A stretch of DNA of 43,316 bases, taken from assembly GCA_902786565.1 (NCBI GenBank), contig CADACW010000026.1, forward strand, positions 1 through 43,316. Reading direction: 5' to 3'. Below, one piece after another: positions 34,116 through 42,260 of this stretch. How positions within the stretch are numbered: the stretch's first letter is position 1; every line of letters begins with the position of its first letter. Under the pieces are notes generated by a model. It did no database searches and had not been told where the DNA came from. It saw only the letters and a list, made by a program, of their open reading frames with translations. This stretch comes from an uncultured Prevotellaceae bacterium. Its GTDB lineage: Bacteria > Bacteroidota > Bacteroidia > Bacteroidales > Bacteroidaceae. A program made the translations under genes and the position numbers.

Positions 34116-34512
34116 TTTTCATCCAAACCAATACTGCTACAGTAGTAAGCACTGTAGAAATTATCACAGAGCAGGAAAATATGCCCAGGCACCAGTTATA
34201 CACCCTTTGCGAAAGAAAGACACCATCGCTGTAGGAAGAGAGGTTGTCAATCTGTGCTTTGTGTACCGCAAGTGTTTTTGTCAGCACCTTCCTTTCCCTT
34301 GTCATTTCTTCCCTCCATTTCTTCATTTCCGCTGTGTTCGCCTTGCCCCCCTTTGTAAACTCGGCAAGGAGCCCCTGCTGCTGGGCGAAGTGGTCGTCCA
34401 ACAGCGTTTTCATCTGCTCAATGTGCCGGGCATTCTGCTGCTCCAGGCTCTCCGTGTCTCCAGACTCGATGACATTGAGCATGGCGTCAAACTTGTTCTT
34501 ATTCTTCATCAT
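34108..34512 (-). CDS. coiled-coil protein with C-terminal TM, mobilization-linked
   Basis: The 134-aa protein starts at MMKNKNKFDAMLNVIESG, has a long charged helix (HIEQMKTLLDDHFAQQQGLL, then EMKKWREEMTRERKVL) and ends in one TM helix (IFSCSVIISTVLTTVAVLVW). The frame is open upstream into the relaxase gene, but the start after the relaxase stop is preferred. It is the last gene of the mob operon, 13 bp after the relaxase. The tail-anchored layout could link the relaxosome to the membrane; this is inference. Confidence 0.65.
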   Translation of the reverse strand: MMKNKNKFDAMLNVIESGDTESLEQQNARHIEQMKTLLDDHFAQQQGLLAEFTKGGKANTAEMKKWREEMTRERKVLTKTLAVHKAQIDNLSSYSDGVFLSQRVYNWCLGIFSCSVIISTVLTTVAVLVWMKII

Positions 34513-34525
34513 AGTGCTTTTTAAA

Positions 34526-35815
34526 TTAACGTTTATAAGTCCTGCGCATCGGCTTGCAGAGCCAGTTGGCCTTACAGGCACAGCGGCGGGCCCACTCATC
34601 ATCGTCATCATCTTTCTTGCGCCCCCAGCCACTCTCAATGTTGCCGCCACCGCCAGCGGATTCGGCCATCGTAGTGGCGGCATCGACGTAGTTGAGGAAC
34701 AGGAGCATCGCCACTCGGAGAACGTCGTTGACCGTCTGAGCAGCACCATCAGCCACTTCCACCGCTTCCTTCATCACCTGATAGACCGGCATGGGGATGG
34801 TCAGGTCGTAGTCTATGCCATCCATGCCGAACGAGTCGTGATACATCTCCTGTGTCTCGCGCTTCACGTTCTGAGGCACTGCAGCATCCAACGGTCTGCG
34901 TGGCTTTGACTTCACTGGGGATTCCTCGCTGTCATTCTTCTTTCGGAGCAGAGGCACGGTGATAATCGGGGCCTTTGTGTCCTGTTGGGGCCGTGCGGGC
35001 TTACGATATTCTTCTACTACCTGCTCCCTATGCAACTGCACCCACGTTTGGTAGAGACGGCTCGCCAGCAGTCGGCGGTCTGTCCCCAGTTCTGAGGCTT
35101 TGTAGGACGAGTTTCCCATCTTGATGCTATATCCTCTTACCTCGCCCATGCTGTCGCGGTTCAGCTTGACCTTATAACCCCGCTTCTTCAGTTCCGCCTC
35201 GTAGGTCCACCAATGGAACTCAGGCATCTTGCGTAGGATGTCCGTGCAGTCGCCAGCAATCTGTCTGATATGCTCCCCGCGAATCTGCATCGCATCTTTC
35301 CATCCGCGTCGTCTGTTGATGATGGCGGATACCTTCATCGCCCGCTCGCCGATGAAGTGGGCATCGTTGATGTTGCCCAACATGTCGATGCGGTTCCCCA
35401 GCAGGTGTAGATGAAGGATGCCCGACTTCGAGTCGCGGTGCAGGCCGGCAAAGATCTGTGTGCTGGCAAGGTTGGTCGGCTTCACCTTATGTAGCTTGCC
35501 CTTGTAGTAAACTTCGTCCACCTTGTCCATCTCTCTGATGAACTCCCAGCAGAAGTCATGCCACTCCTTCTCACCCCAGCCCCTGCTCTCCTCGGCAGAT
35601 GGGGAAAGTACCAGCATGATGCCTGGCTTGCCTATCGGATGTCTGGCAAACTTAGCACGGTAGCGGTCGAGGTGCAGCTGCATCTCATTCCACATCCCCA
35701 TCGGGGGCAGGCCCTCACTGAGGTTATGCACCACAACGAGGTCTGCCCGGAAATTCTTCGTAATGTAGTTCGTCATGGCCGGGCCACTCTGAACGGTATC
35801 TCCCACTGCTGTCAT
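34526..35815 (-). CDS. MOBP-type relaxase (mobilization nuclease)
   Basis: The relaxase nicks oriT and stays bound to the transferred strand through a tyrosine. The 429-aa protein has the family's motif III pattern HRDSKSGILHLHL, preceded by FAGLHRD, and an N-terminal stretch with FRADLVVVHNLSEGLPPMG. The C-terminal third has an acidic run (KKDDDDDEWAR). I chose ATG 35815 because it overlaps the accessory gene's stop as ATGA; the longer frame to 35887 is less likely. A likely nicking Tyr is in TNYITKNF near residue 16. The element would need a co-resident conjugation machine, because no T4SS genes are seen. Confidence 0.82.
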   Translation of the reverse strand: MTAVGDTVQSGPAMTNYITKNFRADLVVVHNLSEGLPPMGMWNEMQLHLDRYRAKFARHPIGKPGIMLVLSPSAEESRGWGEKEWHDFCWEFIREMDKVDEVYYKGKLHKVKPTNLASTQIFAGLHRDSKSGILHLHLLGNRIDMLGNINDAHFIGERAMKVSAIINRRRGWKDAMQIRGEHIRQIAGDCTDILRKMPEFHWWTYEAELKKRGYKVKLNRDSMGEVRGYSIKMGNSSYKASELGTDRRLLASRLYQTWVQLHREQVVEEYRKPARPQQDTKAPIITVPLLRKKNDSEESPVKSKPRRPLDAAVPQNVKRETQEMYHDSFGMDGIDYDLTIPMPVYQVMKEAVEVADGAAQTVNDVLRVAMLLFLNYVDAATTMAESAGGGGNIESGWGRKKDDDDDEWARRCACKANWLCKPMRRTYKR

Positions 35816-36195
35816 CTTCGTATGCCTGTAAAATAATCTTGAATTGTCTTCCACTCTCTGATAAGTGCGTTCACACCGTCCATCCATGCCAGCATGAACT
35901 GGTCGTTCCTGAACAGTCGCTTCCGCTGCTCCTGGCTACGGGCATTGAGAGCATTGCGAATGCCGATAAGTTCAGAACGGGCTGCGGAAAGGCTCTTCAG
36001 TGCCTCCTCCTGACTGTCGGTCATCAGCTGTGGAGGGTCGTAGCCCAAGGAAGTGTCATGGATGAGCACACTCTTGGGCAGTCCACATGTTGCACACTTA
36101 GCATCAAGTAAAGCATCCTCTTCAGAAGTGTACCTGACACTGCGAATAATCTCCTTCTTTGGCTCCTGCTGAGCCGAATTGTTCTTCTTAATCAT
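35812..36195 (-). CDS. mobilization accessory protein (MobC/MobA-like, RHH)
   Basis: The 127-aa protein from MIKKNNSAQQEPKKE has the ribbon-helix-helix-like segment SVRYTSEEDALLDAKCATCG. It is followed by LPKSVLIHDTSLG and a long helix. Such proteins bind oriT and load the relaxase. A 4-bp overlap couples it to the relaxase gene. The frame continues upstream to 36270 but contains a poor N-terminus. Confidence 0.72.
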   Translation of the reverse strand: MIKKNNSAQQEPKKEIIRSVRYTSEEDALLDAKCATCGLPKSVLIHDTSLGYDPPQLMTDSQEEALKSLSAARSELIGIRNALNARSQEQRKRLFRNDQFMLAWMDGVNALIREWKTIQDYFTGIRR

Positions 36196-36372
36196 AAATA
36201 TTACATTTTGAATGATGCCTTGGACAACTGCTGCGAGCCTGCGAGCGGCTTCACCCCAGCAGGAATACACTGGTCCTCGGACGGTCGTGTATTACACTGG
36301 GACTTCTTGACTAACCTTCCAGGATTTTCGGCTCTCTTACAGGACATGCAGACTGGCTGTCCGTTACTTTCG
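36196..36372. other. candidate origin of transfer upstream of the mob genes
   Basis: This 177-bp gap lies directly upstream of the accessory and relaxase genes, the usual place for oriT. It contains the inverted repeat AATACAC/GTGTATT (about 36263-36293), with TGGTCCTCGGACGGTC between. A 61-codon minus-strand frame crosses it and was not accepted as a gene. Confidence 0.4.
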
Positions 36373-37290
36373 CTATTCTGTGGCATCGTTCATTGAATCT
36401 GAAGTTTCCACAGCCATAATACTTCTGTTACTGCTTAGGCATTCCGTACAGACGATGTTGCCCTTTGAGAGAGTAGTGCCATCACCAGAGAAATGAGCAC
36501 TCTTGTCGATAGGATTATAGTTGCCATCGGGACGTGAAGTTATTGGCATGGGCTGAGTATCTTTCAGCTGTCCAACCTGAGAACTAAGAATCGAGCCTTC
36601 GCCAAGAATAGAGGTGTGGACACCTATTGCTGACGTGATTTGCTCTTCATTCATTGTCACTGGAGGATTGGGGGACTGAAATCCTGTTTGCTTTGCTTTA
36701 CCTTGGACACCTGTTTTGACAACATCAGAAGCTTTGGATTGGTCAGCAGAATCATCGTTTAACGAGCCATTGGCTTTGTCAGGATTTTCTATTCTCCTGC
36801 CGCTCTCTTCTGTGAGAGGTGCTTCCACAGCTGGCTTTCTTCCTTTCGTCTCACTCTTAGGTACATTGACTGCAGATGATCGGACGTAGTATGGGTTCCT
36901 GCTAGTCCTTTCCTCTCCGTTTACCTTCACCAGCCAGAAAGCGAGGCTGTGGATGGTGTGAACGGTCGTGCGGTTGTTGGCCTCAGATGAGAGTATCCCC
37001 ATCTCGTTGAACATTCGGACAACCTTTGCAGCGGTCTTCCTGTCACAGCCCCAGAGCGTAGCCAGCTCAACTGTAGAGGCAACGAACTGACCAATACCAA
37101 TCTCAGTCGTGAAGTTCTTTTTCTCATAGTGCATCGGCTCGATAGCCGCCATCTTCACAAATGTTGCCATAGCCTCTGAACGATGGAACCCCTGACAGTC
37201 ATCGCGCAGGAAATCCAGCTGCCCACCGGACAGCAGGATTCCGTATCTAATATCTGTATAATCCATAGACGTACCTGTTAAATTAGACAT
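36373..37290 (-). CDS. winged-helix DNA-binding protein of the mobile element
   Basis: The 305-aa protein starts at MSNLTGTSMDYTDIRY, 1 bp after the previous stop. Residues 20-120 contain a winged-helix-like block (ELATLWGCDRKTAAKVVRMF, then EMGILSSEANNRTTV) of the kind used by replication initiators and element regulators. The C-terminal half is low-complexity and probably disordered, with one CTEC pair. It could initiate replication of the excised circle or control mob genes; which one cannot be decided. Confidence 0.6.
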   Translation of the reverse strand: MSNLTGTSMDYTDIRYGILLSGGQLDFLRDDCQGFHRSEAMATFVKMAAIEPMHYEKKNFTTEIGIGQFVASTVELATLWGCDRKTAAKVVRMFNEMGILSSEANNRTTVHTIHSLAFWLVKVNGEERTSRNPYYVRSSAVNVPKSETKGRKPAVEAPLTEESGRRIENPDKANGSLNDDSADQSKASDVVKTGVQGKAKQTGFQSPNPPVTMNEEQITSAIGVHTSILGEGSILSSQVGQLKDTQPMPITSRPDGNYNPIDKSAHFSGDGTTLSKGNIVCTECLSSNRSIMAVETSDSMNDATE

Positions 37291-37291
37291 G

Positions 37292-37669
37292 TTACCAATC
37301 ACGCTTATTAGGCTTACGCCGATGGGATGCAAGGATGGCTTCGTTTTCTTCCTCGGTGGTCAGAGGGACGGCATTCTTGCGCTTAACCTCTAACCACTTG
37401 TCGAGTTCATCATTAAAGAGTACCCACCTCTTGCCGGGTTTAGATCCAGGCACCTCACCCTTCTGCAACTTCATGTAGAGAGTGTTCAAAGGCATACGGA
37501 GATAGTCTGCCGCTTCCTCCACGTTCATCGTGCGACGCACGCGCTGTATCTTTTGCTGTGTTTGTCCTTTCTGAAGGTCAGACAGCAGTACCTTCATGCC
37601 GATGACTTCATCTCGAAGCTCGGCGACGACCTGCGGAAGGTCGTTGAATGTCAAAGTATCCTTTACCAT
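37292..37669 (-). CDS. excisionase-like HTH_17 protein
   Basis: The 125-aa protein has a coiled N-terminus (FNDLPQVVAELRDEVIG) and a MerR-like winged helix near residues 45-95 (MNVEEAADYLRMPLNTLYMK with GSKPGKRWVLFNDELDKWL). In Bacteroides mobile elements these small proteins act as Xis factors or regulators of mobilization genes. A control block nearly identical to that of int lies 44-95 bp upstream. Its stop is 1 bp from the next start. Confidence 0.8.
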   Translation of the reverse strand: MVKDTLTFNDLPQVVAELRDEVIGMKVLLSDLQKGQTQQKIQRVRRTMNVEEAADYLRMPLNTLYMKLQKGEVPGSKPGKRWVLFNDELDKWLEVKRKNAVPLTTEEENEAILASHRRKPNKRDW

Positions 37670-37712
37670 AAATAATGAATGAGACCTTTGTGTCTCGCCG
37701 GCAAAGGAACTA

Positions 37713-37764
37713 CATTATCATCCGGTTATCAAGATTATCAAGAATAATGCATCAATAATAATAG
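37713..37764. promoter_or_regulatory. xis-side copy of shared control block
   Basis: About 40 of 47 positions match the block at 40089-40141. It contains three ATTATC-type sites (37714, 37725, 37734) spaced 11 and 9 bp, followed by ATAATGC and TCAATAAT. The remainder of the 309-bp gap (37670-37978) contains only this block and a hairpin. Confidence 0.7.
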
Positions 37765-37902
37765 TATAATGCGGTTAGTAGCAGTTAGGACTATAAATGT
37801 ACTGGTAATAATGGTAGTTAGCATATCTATTAGCTGTGTGCAATCTGTGTTCTGGCTGTTATGGATGGTTGGTACTTGCTACAATGATGGCTGGATATAA
37901 AC

Positions 37903-37957
37903 AACGACAACACCGCAGCACTAATTTTAAACAGGTTGGCGCTGCGGTATTGTCGTT
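37903..37957. terminator. 17-bp stem-loop after the cargo membrane gene
   Basis: AACGACAACACCGCAGC (37903-37919) and GCTGCGGTATTGTCGTT (37941-37957) pair at 16 of 17 positions around a 21-base loop. It begins 21 bp past the minus-strand stop at 37979 and is followed by GTTTATAT, so it is a probable terminator or a DNA structure. Confidence 0.65.
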
Positions 37958-37978
37958 AATACTTCTCATGGCTTTGGC

Positions 37979-38752
37979 TTATTCTTCCTCCTTTTCCGAT
38001 GGAACAGGATAATGGAAGGCTATTGAAGTTTTTGAGTCAGGTTTGTCTATTTTGATATAACCTTTCTCCGGGTCTGCGGTTAAGGACTTTGACAATGTAA
38101 ACCAATCAGTGTTTTTACACAGATCTGGAAACAAATTGTTGATGAACTTTCCGCATAGTTCTGTGGTATAGGCACAATGTTTGTCTACCCCTAAGCCCAT
38201 TCTCCTAGCAATGTTCCATGTCAAATGACGAGCATCAAGATTCCTTACATCCTTATCGGCCTTCCATTTCCAGTTACGACCTTTAGGCTTGTAAAGAGGA
38301 CGTTCAAGCCATTCTTTATACTCCAACCATAGCGCAGCCATCTCCTCCTCTTCCAAAATGGGAGCCATAGCCCAGAAGATGTAGTCATGTATGACATTCT
38401 GCCTCTTGAGTTTGAACTCCTCGGCTTCTGCGATGCTGTCCGTTTCGCTCTGCCTGTAGATTCCCGACTCCCTCTCCTGTTCATCCTGTTTGACATCCGA
38501 AATCATCACAGAGGGATTCTTCTGCTGCTTCTTAGTAAAGACGCTACTAAGCTTGTCCAGGAAGGAGTAACAGCATACGACACCGGATTCCAGCAAAAGA
38601 AAAAACAGCACAACAAGAACACCGTAAGGAATGAGATGGCTCTTGTCGTATAGTTGGGCGGCCAACATATACGACACAATAAGAACTAACACACTAATAG
38701 CCACTAATATGGCTATGTCACTAATCTCGAGTTTTTTTAATTTTCTGTTCAT
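37979..38752 (-). CDS. two-TM membrane protein of unknown function (element cargo)
   Basis: The 257-aa protein has two N-terminal TM helices (IAILVAISVLVLIVSYMLAA and VLVVLFFLLLESGVVCCYSF), then about 190 cytosolic residues. The latter include ILEEEEMAALWLEYKEWLE and LCKNTDWFTLSKSLTADPEK. No family is recognised. It sits between integrase and excisionase genes, a place often used for cargo. It could act in superinfection exclusion or host modulation, but nothing in the sequence proves it. Confidence 0.7.
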   Translation of the reverse strand: MNRKLKKLEISDIAILVAISVLVLIVSYMLAAQLYDKSHLIPYGVLVVLFFLLLESGVVCCYSFLDKLSSVFTKKQQKNPSVMISDVKQDEQERESGIYRQSETDSIAEAEEFKLKRQNVIHDYIFWAMAPILEEEEMAALWLEYKEWLERPLYKPKGRNWKWKADKDVRNLDARHLTWNIARRMGLGVDKHCAYTTELCGKFINNLFPDLCKNTDWFTLSKSLTADPEKGYIKIDKPDSKTSIAFHYPVPSEKEEE

Positions 38753-38820
38753 TACTTACAAATTTTAATAGATATACGTATTTTTATCGCCGCAAAAGTA
38801 CATTTTTTCCAAAATATTCT

Positions 38821-38864
38821 TGCTCTAAAAAAATAAAAAGTCGTATTTTAACACTTTTACGACT
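38821..38864 (-). terminator. intrinsic terminator of int
   Basis: On the minus strand AGTCGTA and TACGACT flank AAAGTGTTAAAA, followed by TTTTTATTTTTTT. The stem overlaps the int stop codon. It is a textbook intrinsic terminator. Confidence 0.88.
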
Positions 38865-40024
38865 CATACGGCCTTCATTTGGGCGATTTTCGCGGATTTC
38901 AGAGTAATTTTGTCAACTGATTCGCGCTTCGACTCGTCGGCCATCGCGGCATAGATCTGAGTCGTGGCGACGTTCTTATGACCAAGGATATGCTGGACGG
39001 TATAGACGCTGGTGCCTGCCTCAACCTGTAGCGAACCCAGTGTATGACGGCTGCAGTGATAGGTTATATGCTTGGTAATGCCTGCCTCCTTCAGCCAGTT
39101 CTTCAACGGTGCCTGGGTGAGGCTGTCATTGAAGCCGACAAAGACCTTGTCAGTAGGCTTGCGGTTCTCATCTTCATCATTGAAACCAATCAGTTCCAAA
39201 GCCTCGTCGCTGATAGGATTGTTCACCAGTTCCTTGGTCTTCTGCATACGGAGTGTAACGTACATGCCACCGTCACCGTATGGCTGAATCTTGTCCCATG
39301 TCAACTGCTTGATGTCGCTTTTGCGCAAGCCTGTCAGACAAGAGAAGAGGAAAGCCTTCTTCAACACCTCAGAGGAACAGGGGGTGTTGGCGAGATTGAC
39401 AAGTTCCTGACGAGAAAGATGCTCCTTCTCCGTGGGGATAGTGTCGATACGCTCCAAGAAGCCGTTGGGATTCTCCATAATCTTGTGCTCGCGATAGGCG
39501 GTATGGAGCACAGCGCGAAACGTTGACCAATAGCCTGCGATGCTGTTGATGTGTAGCGTCTGATTCGTATGCTTCAGCTGGTGGGCGGTCATCAGATACT
39601 CTTTGAACTTGTTACAGAGGTCAACATTAATCTCATCGAAGCGGCATTTACCGTTGCAGAACTTCTTAAAATGGAGATAGACGTTCTCCCACTTTGTGTT
39701 CTTCTTGTAGGCCTTCTCCTTGAAGTAGTCGAGGAAGCTGCCCTTCATCTTCTCCTTGTCGAAGAAGTCATAACGCTCGTTGACGATGCTCTCGAAACGA
39801 CGGCAGCGCAGGGCCTCGGCCTTTTCGCGCATGCGGTCATTGTAGTCGCGCTCGCGCTGGTTCTTCGGTTTGGCGTAGATGTAGATGCCCAGCGACTCAT
39901 GGCGCATGACCTTCATAGTGCTCTCGTCCCTGTAGCCAGGATAATAGTCCAAGTAAAAGGATAGCTGTTCTCCGCCTTTTATCTTCCGTGTTCGGAGGGT
40001 CACGGTCTTACAAATGTTACTCAT
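38864..40024 (-). CDS. int: tyrosine recombinase (integrase)
   Basis: The 386-aa integrase has an N-terminal arm-binding domain (SFYLDYYPGYR), a SAM-like core-binding domain (GSFLDYFKEKAYKKNTKWEN) and a C-terminal catalytic domain. Catalytic residues are visible: Arg in CLTGLRKSD, Lys in MQKTKEL, His-x-x-Arg in HCSRH, His in ILGHKN and the nucleophile Tyr in TTQIYAAM. It should integrate and excise the element; the host site is not clear from the window. Its control region carries the same block as the xis-like gene. Confidence 0.93.
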   Translation of the reverse strand: MSNICKTVTLRTRKIKGGEQLSFYLDYYPGYRDESTMKVMRHESLGIYIYAKPKNQRERDYNDRMREKAEALRCRRFESIVNERYDFFDKEKMKGSFLDYFKEKAYKKNTKWENVYLHFKKFCNGKCRFDEINVDLCNKFKEYLMTAHQLKHTNQTLHINSIAGYWSTFRAVLHTAYREHKIMENPNGFLERIDTIPTEKEHLSRQELVNLANTPCSSEVLKKAFLFSCLTGLRKSDIKQLTWDKIQPYGDGGMYVTLRMQKTKELVNNPISDEALELIGFNDEDENRKPTDKVFVGFNDSLTQAPLKNWLKEAGITKHITYHCSRHTLGSLQVEAGTSVYTVQHILGHKNVATTQIYAAMADESKRESVDKITLKSAKIAQMKAV

Positions 40025-40088
40025 ATACCTTATTATATTTTAATGAATATTCTTGGTGAAGCGTCTCTTCACGGCTGCGAAATTACCT

Positions 40089-40141
40089 CATTATCCCCCG
40101 ATTATCAACATTATTACGCATAATGCGTCAATAATTGATAG
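40089..40141. promoter_or_regulatory. int-side copy of shared control block
   Basis: The block lies 65-117 bp upstream of int. ATTATC-type sites start at 40090, 40101 and 40110, with the same 11- and 9-bp spacing as in the xis-side copy. This allows a common regulator or excisionase to bind both. Confidence 0.7.
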
Positions 40142-40206
40142 ATAATGTTAGTTGGTGAGGTGCAGACTAAGATAACGACTATTTTTATTGTTTATAATCG
40201 ATGGAT

Positions 40207-41187
40207 TTACTTGGTTGTCCATGCAAGGGAGTAGCTGCCAAATTGAGTCAGTCTTTCGGCCATTACCCTGTCGAAGTCCAGTTTTGGTATCAGGTTCTTC
40301 ACGCCCACCTTTATAGTGGAGATATTACTCTTCTTGGCAATGATGCCGACATTTGCTGTGCTCATCCCGTACTTATCGGCAGCTTCCCTCGCTGTGTAGT
40401 AGCTTTCATCATTCACGATGTCGGTGCGTCTCAATTGCTCAAAATGGTCTTTGGAGTAGTAGGTCTGGCCATACTCGCGCTTGGTAGGAATATGATGGCG
40501 ATAAGCATTGGAGCGGACAGATGCAGCACTCATGCCGTATAGTTCTTGTGCTTCTTTCATAGTTAGCCACTCATTAACGGCCTCCACTTCAGCCGACTTG
40601 CCAAACAAGACATCCATGTGCTTGCGGCTGTAGTAGTTCATTCCCGCTATTCGACACACTGGCACTTGGTTCCGCTTGGCCGAAGTGTAGAGCCACGACT
40701 TCTTGACCTTATAAATGCGCATGACCTCTTCGCCGGAAATGTAGTCGAGCACTTCTGACTCTTGGACATTACTCTCCACATTCATGACATTAGCTTTACT
40801 TTTCTTTGTCGCTTGGGGGGTGGACTTCTTCGGCCTGTTCGTTGGCAGTACTCTGTGATATGGATTTCCTGCCAGCATCTTCTCAATATCTGCCTTGCGG
40901 ATAAAAGCCATGCGACTGCTGATTCTCGATGCTACCAGCTTTCCCTCGTTCACCAACTTGTAAACATACTGCCTTGAACACCCCATAAGTATCGCAGCCT
41001 TGGCAAACGTCAGGTACTCCTGCTGCTGGAGATCAATCATGGGTTCTACGGCATTCATAAAATCCTGCTGCCGTTTCTTCCTTGCCTCTTTTGCCTTCGT
41101 CTGACACTCTTCGCAGCAATACTTCTGCATTCCGCTCCTTGCTGCGAACTTCTTTCCACAATACTTGCACTTTCTGACTTGCTTCAT
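40207..41187 (-). CDS. zinc-finger protein with four tandem MerR/excisionase HTH domains
   Basis: The 326-aa protein has an N-terminal Cys4 finger (CKYCGKKFAARSGMQKYCC, with another Cys after two residues). Four HTH_17-type repeats of about 47 residues follow: YLTFAKAAILMGCSRQYVYK, YISGEEVMRIYKVKKSWLY, WLTMKEAQELYGMSAASVR and YYTAREAADKYGMSTANVG. Each ends in a Tyr/Phe-rich wing and a helix. This layout is well beyond a normal single-HTH excisionase. Direct-repeat-like sites upstream (41256-41357) may be its operators. Confidence 0.8.
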   Translation of the reverse strand: MKQVRKCKYCGKKFAARSGMQKYCCEECQTKAKEARKKRQQDFMNAVEPMIDLQQQEYLTFAKAAILMGCSRQYVYKLVNEGKLVASRISSRMAFIRKADIEKMLAGNPYHRVLPTNRPKKSTPQATKKSKANVMNVESNVQESEVLDYISGEEVMRIYKVKKSWLYTSAKRNQVPVCRIAGMNYYSRKHMDVLFGKSAEVEAVNEWLTMKEAQELYGMSAASVRSNAYRHHIPTKREYGQTYYSKDHFEQLRRTDIVNDESYYTAREAADKYGMSTANVGIIAKKSNISTIKVGVKNLIPKLDFDRVMAERLTQFGSYSLAWTTK

Positions 41188-41539
41188 TTTCTTATCACTT
41201 TTGATGGTTCAACGTACATTTTCTTTTCCCCTACCGTTGAGTCAACCTTCATGCACCATTGTCACCCTATGTCAACTCCGTTCGCTTCGTGACTCTTTCC
41301 GAATCCTTCCGTCCTGTTTTGTCACCCTTTGCACCTCGTCGTAACCCGTTGTCAACTAAGTCCGCAGAATGACGATTTTCAGGCCCCGTAAATTCCTCGC
41401 GGTAGAAATACGTTGCAAAAATATACTGAAATTCGGTTACTACCAAATTCCAACCATTAAGTGTTAAAAATCAAAAGTTGCTGAAAATGAACGTTTTACA
41501 AATGGATGGTATTAGATATTCATGGTTGTTTATACCCGT
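41188..41539. promoter_or_regulatory. intergenic stretch with repeated GTTGAC/GGGTGAC motifs
   Basis: Reading the minus strand, AGTTGACATAGGGTGACAATGG (41256-41277) and AGTTGACAACGGGTTACGACG (41337-41357) share AGTTGACAnnGGGTnAC; a third half, AAAGGGTGACAAAA, lies between (41317-41330). They are just upstream of the four-HTH gene and could be its operators. Beyond 41400 the sequence is AT-rich, with no supported gene before the LRR fragment. Confidence 0.55.
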
Positions 41540-41989
41540 TTAGATACAGTTGCGGAAGGCATCCTGCCCTATGCTGGTGACGCTGCCGGGGATAGACATA
41601 GAGGTCAGGCTGGTGCAATCGGCGAAAGCCCCTGTCCCTATGCGCGTCATACTGCCGGGGAGGGTGACGGAGGCCAGGCTGGTGCATCCCTGGAAAGCGG
41701 AGCTGCCCATGCTCGTCACACCATCAGGAATGGTGACTGTCTCCAGGCCGCTGCTAAAGTAGAACGCGGCATTTCCTATGCTCGTCACGCTGTACTCCAC
41801 CCCCTTGTAGATGACACTGGCGGGGATGTCCACGCTACCTGTGTAATAGCCGCTGGGCTTCTTGGTCACTTCTGCCACTTTGCCCTTTGTTATCACATTG
41901 TAGTAGATGCCGTCAATCTCCACGGCATCCTGTGCGCTTGCCGCCACGGGCAGGAGCGCAAGGAGGAACGGTAAGAATTGTCTCTTCAT
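41540..41989 (-). pseudogene. BspA-like leucine-rich repeat gene, 5' half
   Basis: The 149-codon frame has a signal peptide (MKRQFLPFLLALLPVAASAQ), a cap region and three or more LRRs of the form SVTSIGxxAFxxCTSLxSVTIP. It stops abruptly inside the next repeat (GQDAFRNCI, stop). Full BspA-like proteins continue for hundreds of residues and end in a C-terminal domain, missing here. It keeps a good promoter (42043-42074), so a short secreted LRR fragment may still be made. The orientation and break match the 3' half at 7821-8918. Confidence 0.75.
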
Positions 41990-42042
41990 AGTTATTGATG
42001 GTTTTTGATTTGTTTATTATGGTAGTCTGTCTTATCCGTCGG

Positions 42043-42074
42043 CAAAGATAGTCTTTTTCCCCGAAAACTCCAAA
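42043..42074 (-). promoter_or_regulatory. promoter of the LRR 5' fragment
   Basis: On the minus strand TTTG (42071-42074), a 20-bp spacer and TATCTTTG (42043-42050) match the consensus exactly. The leader to ATG 41989 is about 53 bp. Confidence 0.75.
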
Positions 42075-42134
42075 TAAAAGCCAGATTATTTCTGTATTGA
42101 CCTGGAAATAAGGGCAAAAAAACTTGCCCAAATA

Positions 42135-42166
42135 TTTGCGTATGTCGGGGAAATTTCGTACCTTTG
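42135..42166 (+). promoter_or_regulatory. promoter of the HU-like gene
   Basis: TTTG (42135-42138), a 20-bp spacer and TACCTTTG (42159-42166) match the consensus exactly. The leader to ATG 42261 is about 90 bp. Confidence 0.75.
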
Positions 42167-42260
42167 TACCTGTAATCAGAGCGCTGGTAACACACACAAG
42201 CGGGAGACGGCCGCCCGGTGTAGTCGGTCGCATAATCAGTACCATGAAAAACACACAACT

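Noticed and set aside
36201-36386. 61-codon minus-strand ORF with Cys pairs (MPQNSESNGQPVCMSC) across the candidate oriT
   Set aside because: It overlaps the end of the winged-helix gene, has no recognised family, and occupies the likely oriT.
33790-41469. 9-bp direct repeat GTGTTAAAA at 33790 and 41461 as attL/attR
   Set aside because: A 9-bp match between two stretches of about 400 bp is expected by chance roughly half the time, and an inverted copy also lies in the int terminator.
8901-41530. TATAnACAAC shared by the two LRR break regions as an integration core
   Set aside because: Joining the halves there does not restore the LRR reading frame, because a stop codon remains, and the match is short and AT-rich.
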